DNA of 64,000 nucleotides from Streptomyces sp. WZ.A104. GTDB lineage: Bacteria > Actinomycetota > Actinomycetes > Streptomycetales > Streptomycetaceae. Both the position numbers and the translations under genes were made by a program. Of this stretch, positions 17,414 to 25,297 are shown piece after piece; the stretch's first letter is position 1; each line of letters begins with the position of its first letter. The DNA is taken from contig NZ_NWVL01000021.1 in the NCBI RefSeq assembly GCF_002382885.1, positions 42,849 through 106,848 of the forward strand, written 5' to 3'. A model generated the notes under the pieces. That model was not told where the DNA came from and did no database searches. It saw nothing but the letters and a program-made list of their open reading frames with translations.

Positions 17414-20400
17414 GTGTCGCAGTACACGCTGAGCGTCAGCATGCGCGCCGACGCGACGCGGCTCGTGTCGGAGCTACGGCAGTCTTCGCGGGCGGTGCGC
17501 GGGTTCGGGCGGGATGTGGCCGCGCTGAACCGGCAGCTCGGGCGGCTTCCGGGCAGTGCCCGCGGGGCTGTGGGCGGGCTGCGGGACCTTGACCGGCAGG
17601 CGGCCCGGACCCGTTCCGGTCTTCGCCGGATGGGTGGTGACGGCCGCACGTCGATGCGGCACATCACCGACGGCACGCGGCAGGCGCGGCGGGAGATGCA
17701 CCACCTGCAGCGGCTGGTCGTCGGCGGCGGCATCGTCGGCGGTCTGGCCGAGATCGCCAAGGAAGGCAACGAGTACCAGCGGGCCATCCAGAAGTGGGGC
17801 GCGGTCACCGAGGCGTCCGGTGTGGAGATGGTGCAGGCCGCGGCGAAGGCGCGTGAGCTCGGCGCGGACCTGGAGATTCCCGGCACGTCGGCGGCGAAGG
17901 CTGCGGACGCGATGGTGGAGCTGGCCAAGGCCGGGCAGACCTCGACATCGTCCATTGCGAACGCTCGGGCAGCGATGCAGCTCGCCGCGGCCGACAACCT
18001 GAGCGCGGCAGATGCCGCGAAGTTCTTGGGCGACATCATGGACCAGTTCGGTCTGTCGTCGAACAACGCCGGCCGGGCTGCTGACGTGCTCGCCGCGTCC
18101 GCGAATGCCGCCTCCGGTGGGCTGATGGACATCTACTACGCGATGTCCTACACGGGCCCGGTCGCCGCCCAGCTGGGCATCGACATCGAGGACACCTCGG
18201 CGGCTGTGGCGATGCTCGCCCGCTCGGGCATCCTCGGCTCGAAGGCAGGAACGTCCCTGCGGGGCATGCTCACGAACTTGGCCAGGCCGACGAGGCGGAT
18301 GCAGCAGGGCCTGAAGGACCTCGGGATCGAGGCGTGGGACGCGCAAGGCAACTTCAAGGGCCTGCGCAACGTGATCGAGGGCTTCGAGGAAGCCCAGCAC
18401 CGCATGTCTCAGAAGGACTTCCTCGGCGCGCTCGCCAACGTGGTGGGCAAGCCCGCACTGGCCGGTGCGGCCGCTCTCGCTCACCAGGGCACCGAGGCGT
18501 ACGACCAGATGCACACGGCGATCGCGCGTACTGGTGCGGCTGGGGAGATCGCGGCCTCGCAGACGAAGGGCCTGGCGGGTGCGGTCACTCAGCTGAAGTC
18601 GCAGGCGAAGACGACGGGACAGGTGCTGTACACGTCGGCGGCGCCTGGCCTGGAGTGGTTTACGCGGCTGCTGACTTCGGGACTTGCTGGCGCTACTCCG
18701 GTGTTGTCGGGCACCTTGGACTACCTCCATGACCTGTACACGTTGGCGGGTCCGTCACTGTCGGCTGCTGCCCGCGGCGGTGTGGAGGAGCTGGTCGGCG
18801 CCTTCGGTGATCTGGGTGGCGAGCTGGGCGATATCGCTTTCGATGTGGCTGCTGCCGCCCTGAACGTGCTGGCCAACGCAGGCGATGCGCTAGTGGACGT
18901 TCTCCGCAACGCCTACCGGGCGGTGTCGCCGGTCACGGATGCGCTGGCGGGCCTCAACGAAGAGGCGGACGCCGGCGGCACGGCTCTCGACATCATCGTC
19001 ACCGGCCTGAACCTGGCCTCCCAAGCAGCGAGCACGGTGTCCGGTGCGCTGGTGCCGGTCGGTGAGGCTGTGGCGTGGCTGGTGCGCGGCTTCTCAGAGC
19101 TTCCGGGGCCGGTACAGACCGCGATCGTCGCGATGCTGTTGGCCCGGCGCGTGGCTCCGGTCTTCGACCGGCTTGGGCGCACGGTGTCGGGTCCGGTCGT
19201 ACACGCCTACCGGTCGCTGGGCGACCAGATGCGGGTGCAACAGCAGCTTGCCGCGGCACAAGGCCAGTCCATCGGCCGGGTCAGTGCCGCGATGGCTGTC
19301 CTTCAGACCCGTGTGCCGGTCATCGGGCAGATGACAGCCGCGTTCCGTAACGCCAACGGGCCCGTCACGGGTTTGACCCGCTCCATCGGTGTCGGTCTGG
19401 GCGGTGCAGCGCGCGGCCTGATGGGTGTGCTCGGCGGCCCGTGGGGTGTGGTCCTCGCAGGCGCCGGGCTGGGCCTGTCGATGCTCGCCGACCGCCAGCA
19501 GAAGGCAGCCCAGGCGGCGAAAGAGCACGAGGCACGGGTCAGCAATCTCACGCAGGCGCTGCGCGAGTCGAACGGAACGATCGATGACTCAGTACGAGCT
19601 GCTGCCGCGCAGCAGCTGATGGACACGAAGGTCTTCGACGGCAAGGAACGCCTTGTCGACGTGATGCGCAAGGCGGGCGTCTCTGTCCGGGAGGTCACCG
19701 ACGCCTACGTGGGGCAGGACAGCAGCCTCAACGCCCTGCAGAAGCAGCTGGAGGCCACGGCCGAGGCGAACATGGAGTGGGACGGCAACCAGGGCGGCGC
19801 GTACAAGTACTACACCGACACCGGTCTCGCCGCCGCGCGGGCAGCGAAGGCTCTCGGCTCGGTCAAGGGCGAGATGTCGCAGGCGGTGCGGGATGCCAAG
19901 GATCTCGCTGATGCGACGGGTACGAGCGGCCAGGCCGCGCAGTCGGCTACGGGGCCGTTCGGGCAGTTCTCGGACGCGATGCGGCGCTTGTCGGATGAGA
20001 CCGCTGACGCGGACAGCCGCGCCCGCGCTTTGCACGACGCGCTGAACGTTCTGGCAGGCGGCTCTATCGACCTGTCTGCCGCAGAAGCCCGGCTGAACCG
20101 GTCGGTGTCCAACGTCTCCGACACGTTGGAGAACGGCGTCGACAAGGCGAACGGGTACGGCAAGACGCTGCTGAACATGGACGGCTCGCTGTCCACGGTC
20201 ACCCGCAACGGGCAGAAGCTGTACGACCTGTTTCAAGGGCTGTCCACGAACGCCGCTGATGCCGCGCTGGCCGCCTACCAGTACGCCGAGGCGAACGGTA
20301 AGTCCGTGCCGGAGGCACTGGCGGCTGCACAGGCGCAGATGAAGACGGCGCGAGATTCCGCGATCGAGGCTGCGGATGGCTTCGGTATCGGCGCGGAGGC

Positions 20401-22357
20401 TGCGGCGAAACTCGCGGACGAAGCGGGCCTGGTGCCCGAGCAGGTGTCGATCCTTCTTCAGACGGTCGGCATGGACGAGTCCGTGGCAGAGCTGATCGCC
20501 GTTCAGCAGGCGCTGGAGGCCACACCGGACAAGCGGACCGTCACGATCGCGACGTTGAGCAACGAAGCCCGGGAGGACCTGGAAAAGCTCGGTTTCAAGA
20601 TCAAAGACCTCAAGGACCGGCGGGTGAAGGTGTCCGCCCCCACCGATCTGCCGCGTCAGGACCTTGATGCGCTGATCCAGAAGATCGCGCTGACGCCCGG
20701 CTCGAAGCATGTGAAGGTCACGGCGGCCACGCAGGCGACGGTGAACAGCCTTCAGGCGGTTAAGGAGAAGATCGCCGACGTCCCTGGCGGGAAGACGGTG
20801 AAGGTCAAGGCGCCGACAGCGGATGCCCGGCAGCAGCTCGAAAACCTCGGGTTCAAGATCGCCGAGGTTCCGGGGTCGAAGAACGTCTCGGTCACTGTCC
20901 CCACCGGGACCGCGAGGACGAACGTGCAGCGCATCCAGGACGTGATCAACGGCATCTACGGGCGCACCGTCGGTATTGGCGTGTCGCTCAGGGCCACTTC
21001 GTGGGACCGGGACGGCAACGGCGTGCCTGACGCCATCCAGGCAAGGGCCCGCGGTGCGGTCGTGGACTATTTCGCTGACGGAGGCGTACGGGAAAGCCAC
21101 GTCGCAGAGATAGCGCCCGCAGGGAGCTGGAGGGTGTGGGCGGAGCCGGAGACCGGGGGCGAAGCATATGTTCCTCTATCGCCTGCTAAGCGGACTCGCA
21201 GTAAGGCCATCGTCGGCGAGGTGGTGCGCCGGTTCGGCGGTGACGTCAGCTGGTACGCGGACGGTGGGCTGACGGGCTTCTCCTATTCGCCGGCCTCGTA
21301 CACCTCTGTTTCCTCTCTGGTCAGCGATGCGCAGGACAAGAAGGGCCGCTTCTCGCTGTCGCTGTTCGAGAAGAAGCTCAAGAGCAGTGCCCGCACGATG
21401 TCCCGCTGGCGGCGGGACCTGGTCACGGTCGCATCCCGGACTGGTACCGACGTGGCGCGCGCCCTGGAGGAGATGGGCGAAGACGGCGTCTCCCTCACCC
21501 GGAAGATGGCCACCGGCTCCAGCAGGTATGTGCGGCAGATGAGCCGGGAGTTGAAGGCGCTCGCGGATGCCTCCCGCGCTTCACTGACGGACTACACCGG
21601 CCAGCTGAAGTCTGCGGTGAAGGACCAGGCGGCGTTCGAGCAGGACCTGGCGAAGCTGGCGGCCTCCGGGTACGGAGACCTGGCATCCCGCCTGGCTGCG
21701 CAAGGGGACCAGGACGCGGCCGATCTCGCCTCGCAGGCTGCGCGGGACGACCGCAAGGCGCGGTCCGCGAACAGTGCCGCGAAGGCCGCGGACGCGACAC
21801 TCACCGCCGGACAGCTTGCCGACCTGGTGAAGATCATCGCGGCAACGAGGTCGGGCGGTACGGGCATTCACGCGGTCGCTGACGCCACCGGCCTGGCCGA
21901 GGACGACATCATTACCGTCGCCAGCAAGGCGCGATCGCAGATCCGGCAGGCGCTCGGGGCGCGGGCGAGCCGTCTGCTGTCGGATCTGACGAAGGCGACG
22001 AAGGGGCTGGCGTACGCGGACGGCGGGATCTGGGAGCCCGGCGTCTACTCGTCGGCCCGAGGGCTGATCAAGTTCGCTGAGCCGTCCACGCGCGGCGAGT
22101 CCTACATTCCGCACGCGGCATCCAAGCGGGGCCGCGCTACCGCGGTTCTCGCGGAGACCGCGGACCGGTTCGGGTACGCCCTGACCGGTATGCGGGAGGC
22201 CTCGGCGGGCCGCGTTCAGGTGGTGGTGGTGCGCCAGCCGGCGGCGCTGGTGGGTTCGATGCCGGTCACCGTCACCGGGTCCTCGGCCAGCCCGGAGGAG
22301 TTCGGGGCCGCGGTGATGAGGCGGCTTCGGAACGCGCAGCGCGGGGGGCTCCTGTGA
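17414..22357 (+). CDS. tail tape measure protein
   Basis: 1647 aa from the GTG at 17414. It sets tail length and is ejected with the DNA. The N-terminal 400 residues match the TP901-type tape-measure core (GNEYQRAIQKWGAVTEASG, KAADAMVELAKAG, MDIYYAMSYTGPVAAQLGI, ARSGILGSKAGTSLRGML). A glycine-rich hydrophobic stretch near 660-690 may contact membrane. Residues about 1045-1195 hold short tandem repeats, and two YxADGG...AEP...GE-x-Y-[VI]-P modules lie near the C-terminus. By the usual rule of about 0.15 nm per residue the tail would be near 250 nm. The stop overlaps the next start. Confidence 0.9.
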   Translation: MSQYTLSVSMRADATRLVSELRQSSRAVRGFGRDVAALNRQLGRLPGSARGAVGGLRDLDRQAARTRSGLRRMGGDGRTSMRHITDGTRQARREMHHLQRLVVGGGIVGGLAEIAKEGNEYQRAIQKWGAVTEASGVEMVQAAAKARELGADLEIPGTSAAKAADAMVELAKAGQTSTSSIANARAAMQLAAADNLSAADAAKFLGDIMDQFGLSSNNAGRAADVLAASANAASGGLMDIYYAMSYTGPVAAQLGIDIEDTSAAVAMLARSGILGSKAGTSLRGMLTNLARPTRRMQQGLKDLGIEAWDAQGNFKGLRNVIEGFEEAQHRMSQKDFLGALANVVGKPALAGAAALAHQGTEAYDQMHTAIARTGAAGEIAASQTKGLAGAVTQLKSQAKTTGQVLYTSAAPGLEWFTRLLTSGLAGATPVLSGTLDYLHDLYTLAGPSLSAAARGGVEELVGAFGDLGGELGDIAFDVAAAALNVLANAGDALVDVLRNAYRAVSPVTDALAGLNEEADAGGTALDIIVTGLNLASQAASTVSGALVPVGEAVAWLVRGFSELPGPVQTAIVAMLLARRVAPVFDRLGRTVSGPVVHAYRSLGDQMRVQQQLAAAQGQSIGRVSAAMAVLQTRVPVIGQMTAAFRNANGPVTGLTRSIGVGLGGAARGLMGVLGGPWGVVLAGAGLGLSMLADRQQKAAQAAKEHEARVSNLTQALRESNGTIDDSVRAAAAQQLMDTKVFDGKERLVDVMRKAGVSVREVTDAYVGQDSSLNALQKQLEATAEANMEWDGNQGGAYKYYTDTGLAAARAAKALGSVKGEMSQAVRDAKDLADATGTSGQAAQSATGPFGQFSDAMRRLSDETADADSRARALHDALNVLAGGSIDLSAAEARLNRSVSNVSDTLENGVDKANGYGKTLLNMDGSLSTVTRNGQKLYDLFQGLSTNAADAALAAYQYAEANGKSVPEALAAAQAQMKTARDSAIEAADGFGIGAEAAAKLADEAGLVPEQVSILLQTVGMDESVAELIAVQQALEATPDKRTVTIATLSNEAREDLEKLGFKIKDLKDRRVKVSAPTDLPRQDLDALIQKIALTPGSKHVKVTAATQATVNSLQAVKEKIADVPGGKTVKVKAPTADARQQLENLGFKIAEVPGSKNVSVTVPTGTARTNVQRIQDVINGIYGRTVGIGVSLRATSWDRDGNGVPDAIQARARGAVVDYFADGGVRESHVAEIAPAGSWRVWAEPETGGEAYVPLSPAKRTRSKAIVGEVVRRFGGDVSWYADGGLTGFSYSPASYTSVSSLVSDAQDKKGRFSLSLFEKKLKSSARTMSRWRRDLVTVASRTGTDVARALEEMGEDGVSLTRKMATGSSRYVRQMSRELKALADASRASLTDYTGQLKSAVKDQAAFEQDLAKLAASGYGDLASRLAAQGDQDAADLASQAARDDRKARSANSAAKAADATLTAGQLADLVKIIAATRSGGTGIHAVADATGLAEDDIITVASKARSQIRQALGARASRLLSDLTKATKGLAYADGGIWEPGVYSSARGLIKFAEPSTRGESYIPHAASKRGRATAVLAETADRFGYALTGMREASAGRVQVVVVRQPAALVGSMPVTVTGSSASPEEFGAAVMRRLRNAQRGGLL
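20560..21000 (+). repeat. tandem ~29-residue repeats within the tape measure
   Basis: Five to six degenerate units share the pattern L-x-x-[KR]-I-x-x-x-P-G-x-K-x-V-x-V-x-[AV]-P-T, for example KIAEVPGSKNVSVTVPT and KIADVPGGKTVKVKAPT. The alternating hydrophobic pattern suggests strand-rich units, unlike the coiled coil around them. Confidence 0.6.
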
Positions 22358-23250
22358 TGCGTGAGCTGAAGGACTGGCAGATGGAGCTGGCCGGGGTCCT
22401 GCTCGGCACCGGCACCGACATCCCCGTGGGCGAAGTGGTGGGCCTTGGGGTTCCCGAGCTTCGTACACAGGATGTGGAAAACCCGGCTGGGGATGGCGCG
22501 TTCGCCGGTGTGGACCTGTACGGGCCGCGCACGGTACGGATCGAGGCGGGAATCCGAACCCCTGGTGACCCGGGGCGGGCTCTTGACCTGCTGGCGCAGT
22601 TGCAGCGTGCCGCCGACACGCCAGAGGTACGGCAGACACCTGGCGCGGAAACGGTACTGCGGGTGTGCTGGCCCGGCCGACCGACGCGCCGCCTGACCGG
22701 TCGACTGCGCCGAGTGGAGGCCACAAGCACCGCGAAGGCCGCCAACGGGTGGATTCCCCTCGACGTGGAGTTCGTGGCGCTCGACCCACGGTTCCACTCG
22801 GACGACGCCTCGGGCCTCACTCTCACTCTGTCCTCGGACGGCCTGGGGGGCCTTCAGGCCCCGCTGGTGGCACCGCTGACTACCGGCGTCGCGATCCCTG
22901 ACGAGCGGCGCGGCTGGCTCCACAACGACGGCGACCTGCCGGCCTGGCCGACGATCCGTATCACCGGGCCGTGCTCCAACCCGCGGCTCCGGCACGTCCA
23001 GACGGGCAGGGTGCTGGAACTCGCCGTGACGCTGAAGTCCGGCGAGTACATCGACATCGAGACCCGGCCCGGAACGCGCTGGGCGCTGCGCAACGGCACC
23101 GGCAGCGTCGCCGCATCCCTGTCACCAGCCTCCCGCCTGGACCAGTTCGTCATCCCACCCGGCAGCAGCGAGCTGTGGTGGACCGCCCGCAACTACACCA
23201 ACGCCACACGGCTGGCCCTGTCCTGGCGGACCGCGCACGCCGCCCTGTAA
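22357..23250 (+). CDS. distal tail protein (Dit-like)
   Basis: 297 aa. ATG 22357 (or the GTG just before it) overlaps the tape-measure stop. Length and position directly after the tape measure fit a Dit protein, the hexameric hub that closes the tail tube and anchors the tip. The N-terminal half has the Dit-like beta core (RTVRIEAGIRTPGDPGRAL, RRVEATSTAKAANGWIPLDVEFVALDPRF); the C-terminal half is a second beta domain (WPTIRITGPCSNPRLRH, SGEYIDIETRPG), common in the larger Dit proteins and possibly carbohydrate-binding. Confidence 0.72.
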   Translation: MRELKDWQMELAGVLLGTGTDIPVGEVVGLGVPELRTQDVENPAGDGAFAGVDLYGPRTVRIEAGIRTPGDPGRALDLLAQLQRAADTPEVRQTPGAETVLRVCWPGRPTRRLTGRLRRVEATSTAKAANGWIPLDVEFVALDPRFHSDDASGLTLTLSSDGLGGLQAPLVAPLTTGVAIPDERRGWLHNDGDLPAWPTIRITGPCSNPRLRHVQTGRVLELAVTLKSGEYIDIETRPGTRWALRNGTGSVAASLSPASRLDQFVIPPGSSELWWTARNYTNATRLALSWRTAHAAL

Positions 23251-23268
23251 CCCTCGGAGGAACCCCCT

Positions 23269-24198
23269 GTGACCCTGATCCAGCCGCCGCTCCTCACCCA
23301 CGGCGGCACCCACGAAGCCCGCGCGTTCCGCATGATGATCCGCGACCTGGCGCGCGGCAGCCAGGGCATCACCGAAGCCGACGATCTGAAGGTACTGCCG
23401 CTGGCAACACCCGGACCTGGCGTGCGCGTTGCAGACGGCTCCGCCATCGTCCGCGGGGCCGCGTGGGGGCAGGGCTCCTACACGCAGTACAACATCGGGC
23501 ACGCCACCGTGCCGATCGTGCCGACCGGCGCGACCGAGCGATCTGATCTGCTGGTGCTGCGCATCGAGGACCCGGAGTACGAGGGCACCCTTGACCCGGC
23601 CACGGACGACATCGGCACGTTCCAAGTGGTGCCGAACGTCTCACACAATGCGCGCACCGCCCCGGCCGGCATGACGGCGATCCCTCTCGCCAGGATCAAC
23701 ATCCCCGCCAACACAGCCGTGATCACTGCCGCGATGATCACCGATCTGCGCCGGGTCGCCAATCCACGGCGCGAGCGGACACTGCACACGGCGTTCCCGT
23801 CCTCGGCAGACCGCCTGCCGCGCAAGCACGACGTGTTCCAGAACTGGCCTACGCAGGCCCGGTGGAAAGTGCCGGTCCCCTCGTGGGCAACCCGCATGAA
23901 GGTGATCACCACGATCACCGGCTTCCGGCTCTCCGACGGTGACGTGTACGGGAAGATGCAGAACGCCATCGCCTCTCTCCGAGGTCAGGACACAGCCTTC
24001 GATGATGACCAGGGCGGGGCGATTCGCCGCACGACCATGGTCCTCGCGGACAACTTCGCTGTGGCCTCCAGCCTGCGCGGCACCACACAGGACTTCTACG
24101 TACAGACGAAGCTAGCGTCCAACGAGCCCGGCAACGTCACTGTAGACGCGGCCAGTTCACTGGTCTGCGACATCGAGTTCACCGAGGGACCGGTGTGA
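23269..24198 (+). CDS. minor tail / tail tip protein
   Basis: 309 aa from a GTG with a GGAGG box at 23255-23259. The N-terminus (PPLLTHGGTHEARAFRMMIR) and middle (VLRIEDPEYEG, IPLARINIPANTAVITAAMI) resemble a family of actinophage tail-tip proteins found between Dit and the Tal-like hub, similar to a baseplate wedge with a TDLRR-like segment. The C-terminal 100 residues form a separate beta domain (KVPVPSWATRMKVITTITGF). It may hold the receptor-binding arm. Overlaps the next start. Confidence 0.6.
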   Translation: MTLIQPPLLTHGGTHEARAFRMMIRDLARGSQGITEADDLKVLPLATPGPGVRVADGSAIVRGAAWGQGSYTQYNIGHATVPIVPTGATERSDLLVLRIEDPEYEGTLDPATDDIGTFQVVPNVSHNARTAPAGMTAIPLARINIPANTAVITAAMITDLRRVANPRRERTLHTAFPSSADRLPRKHDVFQNWPTQARWKVPVPSWATRMKVITTITGFRLSDGDVYGKMQNAIASLRGQDTAFDDDQGGAIRRTTMVLADNFAVASSLRGTTQDFYVQTKLASNEPGNVTVDAASSLVCDIEFTEGPV

Positions 24199-25286
24199 TG
24201 CCGGTCTACCGCTTCCAGACCTGGCATGCACTCACAGGCCAGCTCCTGGCCTCCCATGTCCCCCTGTCCGACGTGGAGATCTCTGGCGCCCTGAACGCAT
24301 CCGGCAGCCTGTCGGGGACGCTCGCCCCCGGGTTCGCGCACCTGACAGGCCGAGAGCTCGACCCAGGCAACACCGTGCTCAGCGCGGAACGCGATGGGAA
24401 ACTGCTGTGGGGCGGGCTGGTCTGGCGGGCCGAACCGGAAGGCGCCACATACCCGGTTGAGGCAGCCGGGTGGGGCTCCTACCTGCATCGCCGCCATGAT
24501 CTGCACGGCCAGCTCGGCGGCCGCGGCCCCTACGTGAACGCTGACCCGTGCACCGTCATCCGGGATGCCTGGGCCTACGCGCAGGAGCAGCCGGACAGCA
24601 ACCTCGGCGTTCAGGTGGACTCCACAACCAGCCGTGTCACCGTGGGCACTCCGGCCGACCCCTATCGCACGGACTGGTGGGAAGCCCCAGTCCTCGGGCG
24701 GGTCGTCGACGACATGGCGTCCATCGAGGGCGGCCCGCAGTGGGCGGAGAGCACCGGCTGGTCGTCCGGTCGCCCCGCGGGCCGTATCCGGCTCGGCTGG
24801 CCGCGACTTGGAAGCCGCCGCAGTGACATCGCCTTCGCCACCGGCGTCAACATCGCCAGCGTCGTCCCAGTGGAGTTCGACGCTGACGCCTACGCCCAAG
24901 TCGTCATCGCCCTCGGTGCCGGCGAGGGGCGCTCGCGGCGCCGGGCCATCGATGCCGTGCGCAACGGCAGGTTGCGGCTGGAGCACGTCCTCGAAGCACC
25001 CGAGGAGAAGGGCACCGATCGCCTGGCCGACCGTGCGCGCGCAGAACGCCGGGCCCGGCAGGTACTCGGGGAGATCACCCAGATCAACGTCATCGACCAT
25101 CCAGCCGCACCGGTCGGCTCGTGGCAGATCGGTGACGACGTACGCGTGACCGTCCACGACACCTGGGCCGACTTCGACGGCTGGTGCCGCATCACCGGCT
25201 GGGCGCTACGCCCGCCGCACCGCAACCGACCCGAGCAGATCACGCTCACCCTCGCCCGATCCGACCGCTACACCTACGGGAGCTGA
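24198..25286 (+). CDS. tail hub protein (Tal / ReqiPepy6 gp37-like)
   Basis: 362 aa from ATG 24198, overlapping the previous stop. The sequence is typical of hub proteins related to gp27-type domains: an N-terminal beta barrel (GSLSGTLAPGFAHLTGRELDPG, LLWGGLVWRAE), a middle PYRTDWWEAPVLGRVVDDMA segment and a C-terminal region with GSWQIGDDVRVTVHD and WCRITGWALRP, as in Siphovirus ReqiPepy6 Gp37-like proteins. The trimeric hub sits below Dit and guides the tape measure and DNA out. 11 bp separate it from the tail fibre gene. Confidence 0.65.
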   Translation: MPVYRFQTWHALTGQLLASHVPLSDVEISGALNASGSLSGTLAPGFAHLTGRELDPGNTVLSAERDGKLLWGGLVWRAEPEGATYPVEAAGWGSYLHRRHDLHGQLGGRGPYVNADPCTVIRDAWAYAQEQPDSNLGVQVDSTTSRVTVGTPADPYRTDWWEAPVLGRVVDDMASIEGGPQWAESTGWSSGRPAGRIRLGWPRLGSRRSDIAFATGVNIASVVPVEFDADAYAQVVIALGAGEGRSRRRAIDAVRNGRLRLEHVLEAPEEKGTDRLADRARAERRARQVLGEITQINVIDHPAAPVGSWQIGDDVRVTVHDTWADFDGWCRITGWALRPPHRNRPEQITLTLARSDRYTYGS

Positions 25287-25297
25287 CCCCACCCCTC

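Noticed and set aside
19589..21100. 503-codon minus-strand frame opposite the tape measure
   Set aside because: Antisense shadow of the tape measure with His/Arg/Leu-biased composition and no start signal.
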